From: DASTFP01 sp963816855
GTDB lineage: Bacteria; Verrucomicrobiota; Verrucomicrobiia; Chthoniobacterales; Terrimicrobiaceae
Length of the DNA: 64,000 bases
Assembly (NCBI GenBank): GCA_963816855.1
Contig: CAWFMA010000020.1
Coordinates: forward strand, 1-64,000
Reading direction: 5' to 3'
In this document: in pieces, positions 8,500 through 17,353 of the stretch
Layout of the letters: every line of letters starts with the position of its first letter
Numbering within the stretch: the first letter of the stretch is position 1
Translations under genes and position numbers: made by a program
Notes under the pieces: generated by a model
Seen by the model: the letters and a program-made list of their open reading frames with translations, nothing else
The model's database searches: none
What the model was told of the DNA's origin: nothing

Positions 8500-8722
8500 C
8501 CTCAAGTGGCTTATCGTGGTGTATCGTGGGATTTTCTCTGTAGAAGCTGTGGAAGAGTGCGCTATTTCGACTTACCGTTACACCATCGGGCAAAGGGCCT
8601 TCCACTATCGTTGCCCACGGTTGCGCAAGCAATTGAAAAAGACTCGCGCCGAACGGGCGTCGGCGCGGAAGTTTCAGCATGGTCCGCTGGTGGGAGCCCG
8701 AGAACGTGCTTTCGGGTAAGGC

Positions 8723-10039
8723 TCAGTTCGAAAGCAATTCAAGGCACATGGCGAAGACAGGGCTGAAATCCTGGGGTCTCCGCTCGAGCCAGGCTTTGAT
8801 CTTATCGAGAAAAAAGAACGCCCCGGTTTCCAGCTCCATCGAATCGAGGGTGAAGGGTCCTTCATGCCTGCCACGAAACACCTCGATGAACTCCCACCCG
8901 GTAGCCGCCGAACATGGCAGCTTCCCGACCTTGGCAATCGGACAATCGATGCCTATTTCCTCGCGCAGCTCACGCCGTGCGGATGCCTCGTACGACTCGT
9001 CGGCGCCTGTATGGCCGGCGGCGGAAGAGTCCCACTTTCCCGGATGGGTATCCTTCCAGATTGACCGCTTTTGAAGGAACAATTCGTCTGCTCGATTGAA
9101 GATCAAGGTGTGGGTTGCGCGGTGCCGCAGGTTATTCACATGCACGGATTCCCGGCTCTCGGATCCGATCACGCGATCGCGCGCATCGACCACGCAGAGC
9201 TTTTCCGCCGCCTGGTCGACAGTTACGGGGCGCAGCAGCTCGGATAGCCGCTCCCATTCGCCGAGCGAAAGCTCCTCCGCCCGGATCGTCTCCTTGACGC
9301 GCAGAGCGGCACAAACTTCCGGCCACTTAGACCTGTATTCCGGCAGCAGACCGCGGAGTTGCTTCCGACGCTCGGCGAATCCCCGACGCACAAGGGAAAA
9401 AAGAAATCCCTCATCGCACGGCACGACGTCGGCCGGCGCCTTGCGTTCGAAGACCACGACCGCGGACGAAACCTGAGGCTTAGGGTGAAAAACTGAGGGC
9501 GGAAGTTTCCTGGCGCATCGGATGTTCCACCGGCGCGAGCAGCAGACGGTCATGGCTCCAAATTGCTTGGTGCCCGGGGTGGCGACCAGACGCTCGGCGA
9601 CCTCCTGCTGTAGCGTCAGCACAAGCATTGATGCGGGTGAGAGAGCCGATGTGTATTTTGCGATCAGGGGCGTTGAAATGTAATACGGCAGATTGCCCAA
9701 GATCTTAACCGGCCCCCGACCATAGAGGGTTCGCAAGTCCAAAACCAAGGCATCCATGTGGAACAGTTCCACGCCTTCGGGAGCGAAGTTTTCCCGCAGC
9801 CAGCCGGCCAGCCGTCTGTCTTTTTCGATAAGCGTTAGCGCGATGCGATCGCGCGGAAGCAGCCTGGTGAGCGCGCCAAGTCCCGGCCCGATTTCCACGA
9901 TGTGATCGTCGGGCTCGATATTAAGTCTCCCCACGATCCAGCGAGCAAGATTTCCATCGTGAAGAAAGTTTTGGCCCAGGCTCCTGCGCGCGCGCACCCC
10001 GAGACCCTCGAGCACGTTCTGGATTTCTGTGCGATTCAT
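8723..10039 (-). CDS. rsmA: 16S rRNA dimethyladenosine transferase fused to a YfcD-like Nudix hydrolase
   Basis: 438 residues from the ATG at 10039; the frame extends to 10108 but the RsmA N-terminus begins here (NVLEGLGVRARRSLGQNFL). Residues 1-265 are RsmA: SAM-binding motif IGPGLGALT, catalytic motif NLPYYIS and the FHPKPQVSSAVV region. It dimethylates two adenines in helix 45 of 16S rRNA. Residues about 280-438 are a Nudix hydrolase with a complete box (G-x5-E-x7-RE-L-x-EE-x-G-I) in a YfcD/isopentenyl-diphosphate-isomerase-like context (RATHTLIF, KDTHPGKWD). No stop or start separates them, so this is a true fusion as read. The link between rRNA methylation and nucleotide hydrolysis is unexplained. 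Confidence 0.85.
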   Translation of the reverse strand: MNRTEIQNVLEGLGVRARRSLGQNFLHDGNLARWIVGRLNIEPDDHIVEIGPGLGALTRLLPRDRIALTLIEKDRRLAGWLRENFAPEGVELFHMDALVLDLRTLYGRGPVKILGNLPYYISTPLIAKYTSALSPASMLVLTLQQEVAERLVATPGTKQFGAMTVCCSRRWNIRCARKLPPSVFHPKPQVSSAVVVFERKAPADVVPCDEGFLFSLVRRGFAERRKQLRGLLPEYRSKWPEVCAALRVKETIRAEELSLGEWERLSELLRPVTVDQAAEKLCVVDARDRVIGSESRESVHVNNLRHRATHTLIFNRADELFLQKRSIWKDTHPGKWDSSAAGHTGADESYEASARRELREEIGIDCPIAKVGKLPCSAATGWEFIEVFRGRHEGPFTLDSMELETGAFFFLDKIKAWLERRPQDFSPVFAMCLELLSN

Positions 10040-10208
10040 CGACTTCGGGAGTCCGATTCTCCGGTCATTCACAAATCGCCAGTGAAGAAGTTTTTCAGAG
10101 AGATGCAATTTCTTCGCAAGTTATTCACATGGGAAAGCGGGCCGTCTGGAAGGCGAAAATCACCTCTTGAGACGAACTCAGATATCGGGCAGCGTATTCG
10201 CTCGTCCA

Positions 10209-11213
10209 ATGAAAAAGTCCGGCTGTGCCATCATCGTGCTCTTTCTTGCGGTCTGCGCGAGCATGTTCGTGAACCTTCTGCTTTTCGGAGCGCTCGTCGG
10301 GCTCAAGGGGACTGCAAACGTCACCGCGGTAAGGGTGACCAGGGAAAGGGATTTCGAGGAAGCAATCCTCAGGGACGGAGCGAGCGCGGCGCAAAAGGTA
10401 GCCGTGATTCCTCTAGAGGGAATTATCGCCACCGGACAATCGGGCACGCTCGGGGAGGACGTGGTCCAGGGCTTCAAGAATGCCCTCAATCAAGCCCGCA
10501 CGGACTCGCAGGTCAAGGCGGTGGTAATTTCCGTAGACAGTCCCGGCGGCGAGATCACCGCCTCCGATGTCCTCTACAACAGTCTCAAGGAGTTCAGCAA
10601 GGAGAAGCCCTCGGTGATCTATTTCAATTCGGTCGGGGCTTCCGGGGCATACTACGCGGCTTGCGGAGCCAACTACATCATGTGCAACCCGACGACTTTC
10701 ACGGGCTCCATTGGCGTGATCATCTCGACGATCAATTACCGGGACCTTTTTGGAAAGATCGGACTTCAATCCGTCGTCTTCAAGAGCGGAAAGTTTAAGG
10801 ACATGTTGAACGGCGCGCGCGAGATGACCGCAGAAGAGAAAGCCTACGTGGAAGGCTTGGTCATGCAAAGCTACGATCGTTTCGTCGGGATCGTGGCCAA
10901 GGCGCGTGGCCTGGACGAGCAAAGCTTGAGAGACGGCGTCGCGGACGGCCGGATCCTGAGCGGGACCGATGCCTACGCGGCCAAGCTCGTCAACCAACTC
11001 GGATACGTCGAAGATGCCTTTGATAAAGCGGCGGAACTCGCAGGCACACCCGGGGCGCGGGTCGTTCGCTACAAACGCGCCATCACTCTGGCGAGTTTGC
11101 TGCGTATGTTCGGAGAGGCTCGGGCCCCTTCCGTGAAGATCGATGTGCTCGGAAAATTTCCTCACCTTGAACCTGGCCGGGTTTACTTGCTTCCTTCTTC
11201 CTTCGCCCTTTAG
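10209..11213 (+). CDS. sppA: Signal peptide peptidase SppA, short form
   Basis: 334 residues from the ATG at 10209 (a TTG lies at 10167). An N-terminal membrane anchor covers residues 5-30. The S49 peptidase domain carries SPGGEIT, the nucleophile region SVGASGAYYAA and the lysine region SGKFKDML of the Ser-Lys dyad. It degrades leftover signal peptides in the inner membrane with its active site on the periplasmic side. It is the length of the Bacillus-type short form, not the 600-residue duplicated enzyme. It is divergent from rsmA with only 170 bases between, which must hold both promoters. Confidence 0.9.
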   Translation: MKKSGCAIIVLFLAVCASMFVNLLLFGALVGLKGTANVTAVRVTRERDFEEAILRDGASAAQKVAVIPLEGIIATGQSGTLGEDVVQGFKNALNQARTDSQVKAVVISVDSPGGEITASDVLYNSLKEFSKEKPSVIYFNSVGASGAYYAACGANYIMCNPTTFTGSIGVIISTINYRDLFGKIGLQSVVFKSGKFKDMLNGAREMTAEEKAYVEGLVMQSYDRFVGIVAKARGLDEQSLRDGVADGRILSGTDAYAAKLVNQLGYVEDAFDKAAELAGTPGARVVRYKRAITLASLLRMFGEARAPSVKIDVLGKFPHLEPGRVYLLPSSFAL

Positions 11214-11640
11214 CTGTTGAAATGCCCGCGTATGCCACATTGCCTTCAATTTTCGAATGGTCGCAAGGGACCAAGCGCAGAGCGGACCTGCGGTGTTCGA
11301 CGCAAGGGTTAGCGACATGATGAAAGCCGCAAATCGTGCAACCCGGCGGCGTTACCTGCGTGGGGATTCAATAGTCTTCTAATGTGCCGACCCGGAAATA
11401 GCATCATGCGCGCCGTCCGGGATTCGTGCGCCAAACAGGGCCCGAGGGAAACGGCCGGATCGATCGGGATACCGTTCGGCCAGAGGATGCCGGCCGGCGC
11501 GCGAAAGCTGCGGCTCCGAGGGTCGGACGGATTAGGCCCGTTCCGGGACCGCACTCCGGGAGACTCGGCCCGAAGGTGGAGACATCGATGATTCACGGGC
11601 GAGCCTGGCCGGGTTCCCCGCCCTTCTCAGAGCGTCATCT
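11214..11640. other. GC-rich intergenic stretch between sppA and a CPBP protease
   Basis: 427 bases. No frame here looks coding and no tRNA cloverleaf was found. Several GC-rich self-complementary words occur between about 11390 and 11600, so a structured RNA or leader is possible but no known class was recognised. Confidence 0.4.
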
Positions 11641-12411
11641 GTGGAACTGATTCTTTCCGGAGTTCTCAGCCTGGGCAGCGCGATGTATTTTTTGCGCTTG
11701 GCCAAAAAGGCCGCTTTGCACCCCGATCCGGTTGTTCAACCGTACGGAAGTCCGGACGCCATATTCGCCTCCCTGCTGGTGATCTGGTTCCTGATGAATA
11801 TCGTGGGATCCTCCAACCGGGTGCTGGTGGTCGATACCCGGTTGCTTATCTTTGGGGCAATTTTTTCGCTTCTTCTAACGGCCTTCCTGTTGAGCTTTCT
11901 CATTCTCAGATCCCGGGATCCATTTGATCTGTTCGGCTTGCGCGGGACGCGCTGGCGGCAAATTGTCCCCGCTGCTTGTTTGGGCCTGGCAGCGGCCCTG
12001 CCGGCGATATATTTCGTCCATTCGCTCAGCTTACACCTCATGGCGGGTGACGCGCAGCCCCAACCGCTCCTGCAGTTTTTGGCTGGAAATTCGGATCTTC
12101 AGGGGAGGCTGCTCCTGATTGTCACCGCAATTCTCATCGCGCCAATCTCGGAGGAATTGATTTTTCGAGGCTATATTTTCGGGGTTCTCCGGCGCTACGC
12201 GGGACCGTGGTGGGCGATGATTATCAGCGCGTCAATTTTCGCGGCGATTCACGCCCATATCCCGTCGCTGGCCGGACTTTTCGTTCTGGCGGTAACTCTT
12301 ACCCTCGTCTATCAGAGCACAGGATCGCTCTGGACGCCGATGCTGATGCACGCGCTGTTCAACGCCGTTACAGTGATTCTTACCCTCGCATGGCCGGATA
12401 CGGTGAAATGA
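11641..12411 (+). CDS. CPBP-family intramembrane metalloprotease
   Basis: 256 residues from a GTG start. It has six to eight hydrophobic segments. The family motifs are present in order: EELIFRG (Glu-Glu-x3-Arg), the histidine in AAIHAHIPS, and HALFNAV near the C-terminus. Family members are Rce1-type membrane proteases or bacteriocin self-immunity proteins; substrates cannot be predicted. The stop overlaps the thiL start as ATGA, so the two are co-translated. Confidence 0.85.
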   Translation: MELILSGVLSLGSAMYFLRLAKKAALHPDPVVQPYGSPDAIFASLLVIWFLMNIVGSSNRVLVVDTRLLIFGAIFSLLLTAFLLSFLILRSRDPFDLFGLRGTRWRQIVPAACLGLAAALPAIYFVHSLSLHLMAGDAQPQPLLQFLAGNSDLQGRLLLIVTAILIAPISEELIFRGYIFGVLRRYAGPWWAMIISASIFAAIHAHIPSLAGLFVLAVTLTLVYQSTGSLWTPMLMHALFNAVTVILTLAWPDTVK

Positions 12412-13307
12412 AGTTGCGGGACGTCAGCGAAGACCGCTTGCTCGAAATTCTCCTCGCTGAGCTTCCGGCCGGGAAAAATACCCTGGTGGGCCCCGGAGAT
12501 GACTGCGCGGTGGTCAAGGGTGTGGGGATCCGGGAGATGCTGTTGTTAAAAACGGACTGCGTGGTGGAGGGAGTTCACTATCACGCCAAGGACGAACCTC
12601 AAAAGGTCGGATGGAAGGCTTTGTGCCGTCCTTTGAGCGATATCGCCGCGATGGGCGGAGAACCGCTTCACGCGATGGTCAACGTTCTGACTCCGGCAGA
12701 TCGCACCGTCGCCTATTGGAAATCGTTCTACAAAGGGCTCGCCAAGGCCGCGGGACGCTTCGCGGTCGGCATTGTCGGAGGCGAGACTTCGCGCTCGCAG
12801 CGCGCCGCGGTCTCCGTTTCGCTGGTTGGACGGGTTGAAGCGGGACGATTGATGACCCGTTCCGGCGGCAAGCCTAACGACTTGCTCTTCGTCACCGGGG
12901 TTCTGGGGGGCTCCCTTGGCGGCCGGCACCTGGACTTTGTTCCCAGAGTGGCCGAAGGACGCTGGCTGGGCGCCCATGGATACACACGGGCAATGATGGA
13001 CTTGAGCGACGGTTTGGCGACAGATCTTCCGCGCCTTGCCGCGGCAAGCAAATGCGGGTTCGAAATCGATCCCTCCGCCTTGCCGAAGGCGCGCGGATGC
13101 GACAGCATTCGCGCGATGTCCGACGGCGAAGACTATGAATTGCTCGTGGCGGTCCCTCCGCGCCTGGCTGCCCGACTCCGCCGGGGCTGGAAGGAAGCCT
13201 TTCCGGACGTCCGTCTGACTGAGATCGGCCGCCTCACCGAGCCGGGCACCTCTTCGACGGCGTTGCCCCGGGGATTCGATCATTTTTTCGGTAGCCAGGA
13301 GCTCTGA
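12408..13307 (+). CDS. thiL: Thiamine-monophosphate kinase
   Basis: 299 residues from the ATG at 12408, which overlaps the preceding stop; a longer frame to 12207 is an artefact. AIR-synthase-like N domain with GPGDDCAVV (metal and ATP binding), the KTD motif, and MDLSDGLATDL in the C domain. It phosphorylates thiamine monophosphate to thiamine pyrophosphate in the cytoplasm, the last step of B1 synthesis. Length is normal (around 300-330). Other thi genes are not in the window. Confidence 0.9.
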   Translation: MKLRDVSEDRLLEILLAELPAGKNTLVGPGDDCAVVKGVGIREMLLLKTDCVVEGVHYHAKDEPQKVGWKALCRPLSDIAAMGGEPLHAMVNVLTPADRTVAYWKSFYKGLAKAAGRFAVGIVGGETSRSQRAAVSVSLVGRVEAGRLMTRSGGKPNDLLFVTGVLGGSLGGRHLDFVPRVAEGRWLGAHGYTRAMMDLSDGLATDLPRLAAASKCGFEIDPSALPKARGCDSIRAMSDGEDYELLVAVPPRLAARLRRGWKEAFPDVRLTEIGRLTEPGTSSTALPRGFDHFFGSQEL

Positions 13308-13332
13308 GTGCCAGGCGAGGCAAGGACACCGG

Positions 13333-14403
13333 ATGATTCGTTTCAAGTATCAAACTCCCGGAACCCCTCCCGCCACGCTGGCTCCCCCGCGTGAGAGTGC
13401 AATCCGCCGCCCGCTGATCACCCTTATTCAGTACGACCAGGAAACGTTTTTCGAGGGTCAGTTTGACAACTTCGAGGATCTGATGCGTCGGTTCGACGCC
13501 TCATTGGTCAACTGGATAAACGTGGATGGCCTCTCGGATATCGAACTGCTTCGCAGAATCGGGAACGAATTCAAGATTCATCCGCTGGCCCTGGAGGATG
13601 TGCTCAACACGACACAGCGGCCGAAGGTCGAGCAGTATGCGGAACACTACTTCATCGTCAGTGAGATGATTTACGAGGAGGACAATCGTCGAATTGCTCT
13701 CGAGCAACTGAGCATCTTTCTGGGCAAGTCTTATCTTTTGACCATTCAAGAAGAGAGCGAGCATGACGTGTTCGAGCAGGTTCGCTCGCGTCTGCGGGGG
13801 GGCCGCGGTTACGCGCGCGAGAAGAAGTCCGACTATCTGGCCTACGCACTACTCGATGCCACTGTCGACCAGTTCTTTCCGATCCTGGAGGCGGTTGGCG
13901 AATCGGTGGAGGCCATAGAGGAAGAACTCCTGGACAGGCCGTCCCGGGGAACCCTTCGGAAGCTTCATGAAGCCAAGCGGCTGCTGCTTCAATTGCGCCG
14001 CGCTACCTGGCCGCAGCGCGAGATTTTCAACTCGCTGATTCGCGATGACACGGGGCTGATTACGAAAGACACCCAGATCTTTCTCCGGGACTGCTATGAT
14101 CATATCGCGCAAATCGTGGACTTGTTGGAGAGCTATCGAGACCTGGCCGCGGGGCTGATGGATGTCTACCTTTCCAGCCTTGGATTCCGCACCAACGAGA
14201 TCATGCGGGTGCTTACTGTCATCTCCAGCATCTTCATCCCGCTGACCTTCCTCGCGGGCGTCTACGGCATGAATTTTAACACCGAACACCCCTGGAACAT
14301 GCCGGAATTGAACTGGCCTTTTGGGTATCTTCTCTGTGTGGGCACGATGGCGTGCATCGCGATCGCGATGGTGATCTTCTTCAAACGGAAGAACTGGCTG
14401 TGA
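13333..14403 (+). CDS. corA: CorA-family magnesium/cobalt transporter
   Basis: 356 residues. Long cytoplasmic N domain with helical stalk, then two C-terminal membrane helices joined by the signature YGMNF, ending in the basic tail FFKRKNWL. It forms a pentameric inner-membrane channel for Mg2+. It follows thiL by 25 bases, and its stop overlaps the next gene as GTGA, so it sits in the same operon. Confidence 0.92.
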   Translation: MIRFKYQTPGTPPATLAPPRESAIRRPLITLIQYDQETFFEGQFDNFEDLMRRFDASLVNWINVDGLSDIELLRRIGNEFKIHPLALEDVLNTTQRPKVEQYAEHYFIVSEMIYEEDNRRIALEQLSIFLGKSYLLTIQEESEHDVFEQVRSRLRGGRGYAREKKSDYLAYALLDATVDQFFPILEAVGESVEAIEEELLDRPSRGTLRKLHEAKRLLLQLRRATWPQREIFNSLIRDDTGLITKDTQIFLRDCYDHIAQIVDLLESYRDLAAGLMDVYLSSLGFRTNEIMRVLTVISSIFIPLTFLAGVYGMNFNTEHPWNMPELNWPFGYLLCVGTMACIAIAMVIFFKRKNWL

Positions 14404-15494
14404 AGTCCCTTCTGATCCTCACCGCCAGCTTCGGCGAAGGTCATAACGCCGCGGCTCGCAATGTTCGGGAGGCTGTTAATTTCAAGTCGCCGGAAACCGA
14501 GGTTCTGGTCAGCGACACTTTTCTTGAGGCCTACGGTTGGGTCAATCAACTGGTCGCGAAAGGCTACCTTGCCGTGATCAATTACCTGCCGCATTTCTGG
14601 CAGGCAGCTTTCAACGCTTTCGACCGGACCCGAATCGTCGAAGCGCACATCGGGCTCTATAGCGCGGCGGCGCGTCGATTGACGAGGCTGATCAGAGAGC
14701 GGCAACCCTCCGTGATCGTTTCCACCTACCCAGGCTACAACCAGCTTCTTGATTTTGTCTTCAGAAAGAGACTGAAACGCCCGTTTGAAACCGTAACCAT
14801 AATCACTGATTCCCTCACCGTGAACTCCGTCTGGTACCGGGCGCACAGCGACTACTTTCTGGTGGCCAACGAGCAAACTGCGGAAGTTCTCGCCAGGGCC
14901 CGCGTGCGCGAACAAAAGATTCGGGTCTTTGGTTTTCCCGTTCCAAGAATCTTTGCGAGCTTCGATGAATCGGGAAAGGTGCCGAATGGCCCCTGGCGGA
15001 TTCTTTATGTGGTCAACTCGGGACGGCCTATGGCGCCCGCAATCGTCAAGCGACTGCTGGCCTTGAATGAGGTCCGCGTTGCGGTCACCACCGGGCGCGA
15101 TGAAGATTTGGCGCGCCGCATCTCGGGGATCGCGGCGGAGCTGGGCAAGAAAGTGGACGTCTTCGGCTGGACGCCGGAAATGCCGCGCCTGATGGCGGAG
15201 AGTCATTTGCTCATCAGCAAGGCCGGAGGGGCGACGGTGCAGGAGTCTCTCGCCGCCAAGACTCCGATGATCATCACGCAAATTGTGCCCGGCCAGGAAG
15301 AAGGAAACGCTCGGCTTGTCTTGGAAAGAAAGGCAGGCGCGCTAGCCACCACTCCCGCGGCAATCGCCGCTACCGCGCAAGCAGCTTTCGCGGACGGAGG
15401 CCGCCAATGGATCCAATGGAAGCAAGCCGCCTCCTCGCTGAGCCGCCCGTCCGCTGCCGATGACACCGCGGAATTTCTGCTGAACCTGGCGTAG
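14400..15494 (+). CDS. Diacylglycerol/UDP-sugar glycosyltransferase (MGDG synthase/UgtP family)
   Basis: 364 residues from the GTG at 14400, which overlaps the corA stop. The N domain begins with LLILTASFGEGHNAAA, the lipid-acceptor motif of monogalactosyldiacylglycerol synthases and UgtP. The C domain has the GT-B sugar-nucleotide site (LISKAGGATVQESLAAKTPMI). It probably transfers a hexose from UDP-sugar to diacylglycerol at the inner membrane face to make glycolipids. Full length for the family. Confidence 0.85.
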   Translation: MKSLLILTASFGEGHNAAARNVREAVNFKSPETEVLVSDTFLEAYGWVNQLVAKGYLAVINYLPHFWQAAFNAFDRTRIVEAHIGLYSAAARRLTRLIRERQPSVIVSTYPGYNQLLDFVFRKRLKRPFETVTIITDSLTVNSVWYRAHSDYFLVANEQTAEVLARARVREQKIRVFGFPVPRIFASFDESGKVPNGPWRILYVVNSGRPMAPAIVKRLLALNEVRVAVTTGRDEDLARRISGIAAELGKKVDVFGWTPEMPRLMAESHLLISKAGGATVQESLAAKTPMIITQIVPGQEEGNARLVLERKAGALATTPAAIAATAQAAFADGGRQWIQWKQAASSLSRPSAADDTAEFLLNLA

Positions 15495-15531
15495 CGCGAG
15501 AAGGCGTCTCCCGCCGCCCAAAAAAGCGGAG

Positions 15532-16170
15532 TTACGTTCCGCAATAACGATCCCCGGCATCTCCGAGCCCCGGCACAATGTAAGCGCGTTCGTTCAGCTT
15601 CTCATCGAGAGCCGCGAGGAACACCGGCACGTCCGGGTGCAAACTGCAGAACAGTCTGGCGCCCGTCACGCAACCAACCAAGGCGACTAACCGCAGGCGC
15701 CGTGCTCCCCCATCCTTCAATTTGGCCGCCGCGTCTGCGGCGCTGTTACCGGTGGCGAGCATCGGATCGACGAGGAAGACGTCGGAATCTTCAAGGTCGA
15801 GAGGGGTCCTGAAGTAGTAGCTCATGGGTTCAAAGGTCTTCTCATCGCGAAAAGTTCCCACATGGCCCAGCCGGGCCTGAGGCAGTATCTGCAGCATCGC
15901 CTCGGCCATTCCCAGCCCCGCCCGAAGAATCGGCACGACGGTGATTTCCTTTGAAATCCGGTAGCCCTTGCAGGCTTCGATCGGTGTTTCGATTTCCAAC
16001 TCCCCCAGCTCCAGATCGCGAGTCGCTTCAAAGGCGAGCAGCGCGGTAAGTTCGTGAAGCGTCCGCCGGAACAGTTCCGTAGGCGTCGCCTTGTTTCGCA
16101 GAATAGTCACCTTGGCCTTGACCAGGGGGTGATCAACGACCGTGCATCCAGGAGGGCAGAGTTCGTTCAT
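15532..16170 (-). CDS. upp: Uracil phosphoribosyltransferase
   Basis: 212 residues. The PRPP-binding loop is VDPMLATGNSAADA and the uracil-binding C-terminus ends in VPGLGDAGDRYCGT. It salvages uracil to UMP in the cytoplasm. Length is typical (208-212). It is convergent with the glycosyltransferase and divergent from the next oxidoreductase. Confidence 0.95.
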   Translation of the reverse strand: MNELCPPGCTVVDHPLVKAKVTILRNKATPTELFRRTLHELTALLAFEATRDLELGELEIETPIEACKGYRISKEITVVPILRAGLGMAEAMLQILPQARLGHVGTFRDEKTFEPMSYYFRTPLDLEDSDVFLVDPMLATGNSAADAAAKLKDGGARRLRLVALVGCVTGARLFCSLHPDVPVFLAALDEKLNERAYIVPGLGDAGDRYCGT

Positions 16171-16280
16171 GGCGGGCAGAATACATCATCCGCGAACCGG
16201 GAACAGAAGACAGTGGGAGAGCGTGGGATTTCGCGATCTCCGCGTGACATGCGACCGCATTCAACCGACTCTGTGAGAGC

Positions 16281-17285
16281 ATGAAACCAAAAGTTCGGTG
16301 GGGAGTAATCGGCGTTGCCAACATCGGCGTGAAAAAAGTCATTCCGGCCATGCAACGCGGAGAGCTGTCCGAAGTCGTGGCCATCGCCTCAAGGGACCTC
16401 GCGCGAGCCAAACAGGCCGCCCGCGAATTGGGTATCGAAAAAGCCTATGGATCCTACGAGGAGCTCCTGGCGGATCCGAGCGTCGAAGCCATCTACAACC
16501 CCCTGCCCAATCATCTTCACGTTCCCTGGTCGATCAAAGCCGCCGAAGCGGGAAAGCACGTTCTTTGCGAGAAGCCGATCGGTCTGACGGCCGAAGAGGC
16601 TCGCTCACTTATCGAGGTTCGCGACCGCACAAGAGTGAAAATCGCCGAGGCCTTCATGATCCGCACCCACCCGCAATGGTCGACAGCGCTGGAACTTATT
16701 GCGGCCGGAAAGATCGGAAAGGTACGTTCGGTTCTGGGATTTTTCAGCTACAACAATCTAGACCCAAAAAACATTCGCAACGTCCTCGAATACGGGGGCG
16801 GCGGTCTGATGGATATCGGGTGTTATCTGATCTACACATCCCGGCTCGCCTTTGCCGAGGAACCTCGCCGCGTATGCGGTCTTGTCCAGTTCGACCCGGC
16901 GATGCGCACCGATACCCTCGCCTCCGCCATCCTCGACTTCCCTTCAGGCCACTCGATTTTCACTTGTAGCACTCAGGTTGCGCCCTACCAACGGGTGCAA
17001 ATTGTCGGCACGGAAAAGCGACTCGAAGTGCAAATTCCTTTCAACGCGCCGCCCGACCGGCCCTGCAGGATCTTCCTCGACGATGGCCGTGATCCGTCCG
17101 GCGACCAAGCGGACCCCATCGAGTTCGCGGTCTGCGACCAGTACACGATCCAAGGGGATGCGTTCTCCGCAAGCGTCCGGGAAGGCTCCGACCCTCCTGT
17201 CCCGCTGGAAGGCTCGGTCAGAAATATGGCGGTGATCGAGGCCATCTTCCGTTCTGCGGCCTCAGGCAGATGGGAAAATCCGTAG
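16281..17285 (+). CDS. Gfo/Idh/MocA-family oxidoreductase
   Basis: 334 residues. N-terminal Rossmann fold (WGVIGVANIGVKKVIPAM) and the family lysine motif CEKPIGLT near residue 96. The C-terminal sheet domain is complete. It is closest in style to glucose-fructose oxidoreductase or trans-1,2-dihydrobenzene-1,2-diol dehydrogenase-like members. NAD(P)-dependent oxidation of a sugar or polyol is likely; the substrate is unknown. Convergent with a second, distinct family member. Confidence 0.85.
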   Translation: MKPKVRWGVIGVANIGVKKVIPAMQRGELSEVVAIASRDLARAKQAARELGIEKAYGSYEELLADPSVEAIYNPLPNHLHVPWSIKAAEAGKHVLCEKPIGLTAEEARSLIEVRDRTRVKIAEAFMIRTHPQWSTALELIAAGKIGKVRSVLGFFSYNNLDPKNIRNVLEYGGGGLMDIGCYLIYTSRLAFAEEPRRVCGLVQFDPAMRTDTLASAILDFPSGHSIFTCSTQVAPYQRVQIVGTEKRLEVQIPFNAPPDRPCRIFLDDGRDPSGDQADPIEFAVCDQYTIQGDAFSASVREGSDPPVPLEGSVRNMAVIEAIFRSAASGRWENP

Positions 17286-17353
17286 CTCTCCGGGCAAACC
17301 CCACCGCCTTCCCGCTTCCAAGGATTCCGCGAGAGGCTGGAAAATAAACCTTC

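Noticed and set aside
7490..8719. 409-residue plus-strand frame
   Set aside because: Antisense shadow of the integrase, which has all catalytic residues; the plus frame has no family features.
9902..10798. 298-residue plus-strand frame across rsmA and sppA
   Set aside because: Crosses two recognised genes in other frames and is low in complexity.
10413..11318. 301-residue minus-strand frame
   Set aside because: Antisense shadow of sppA.
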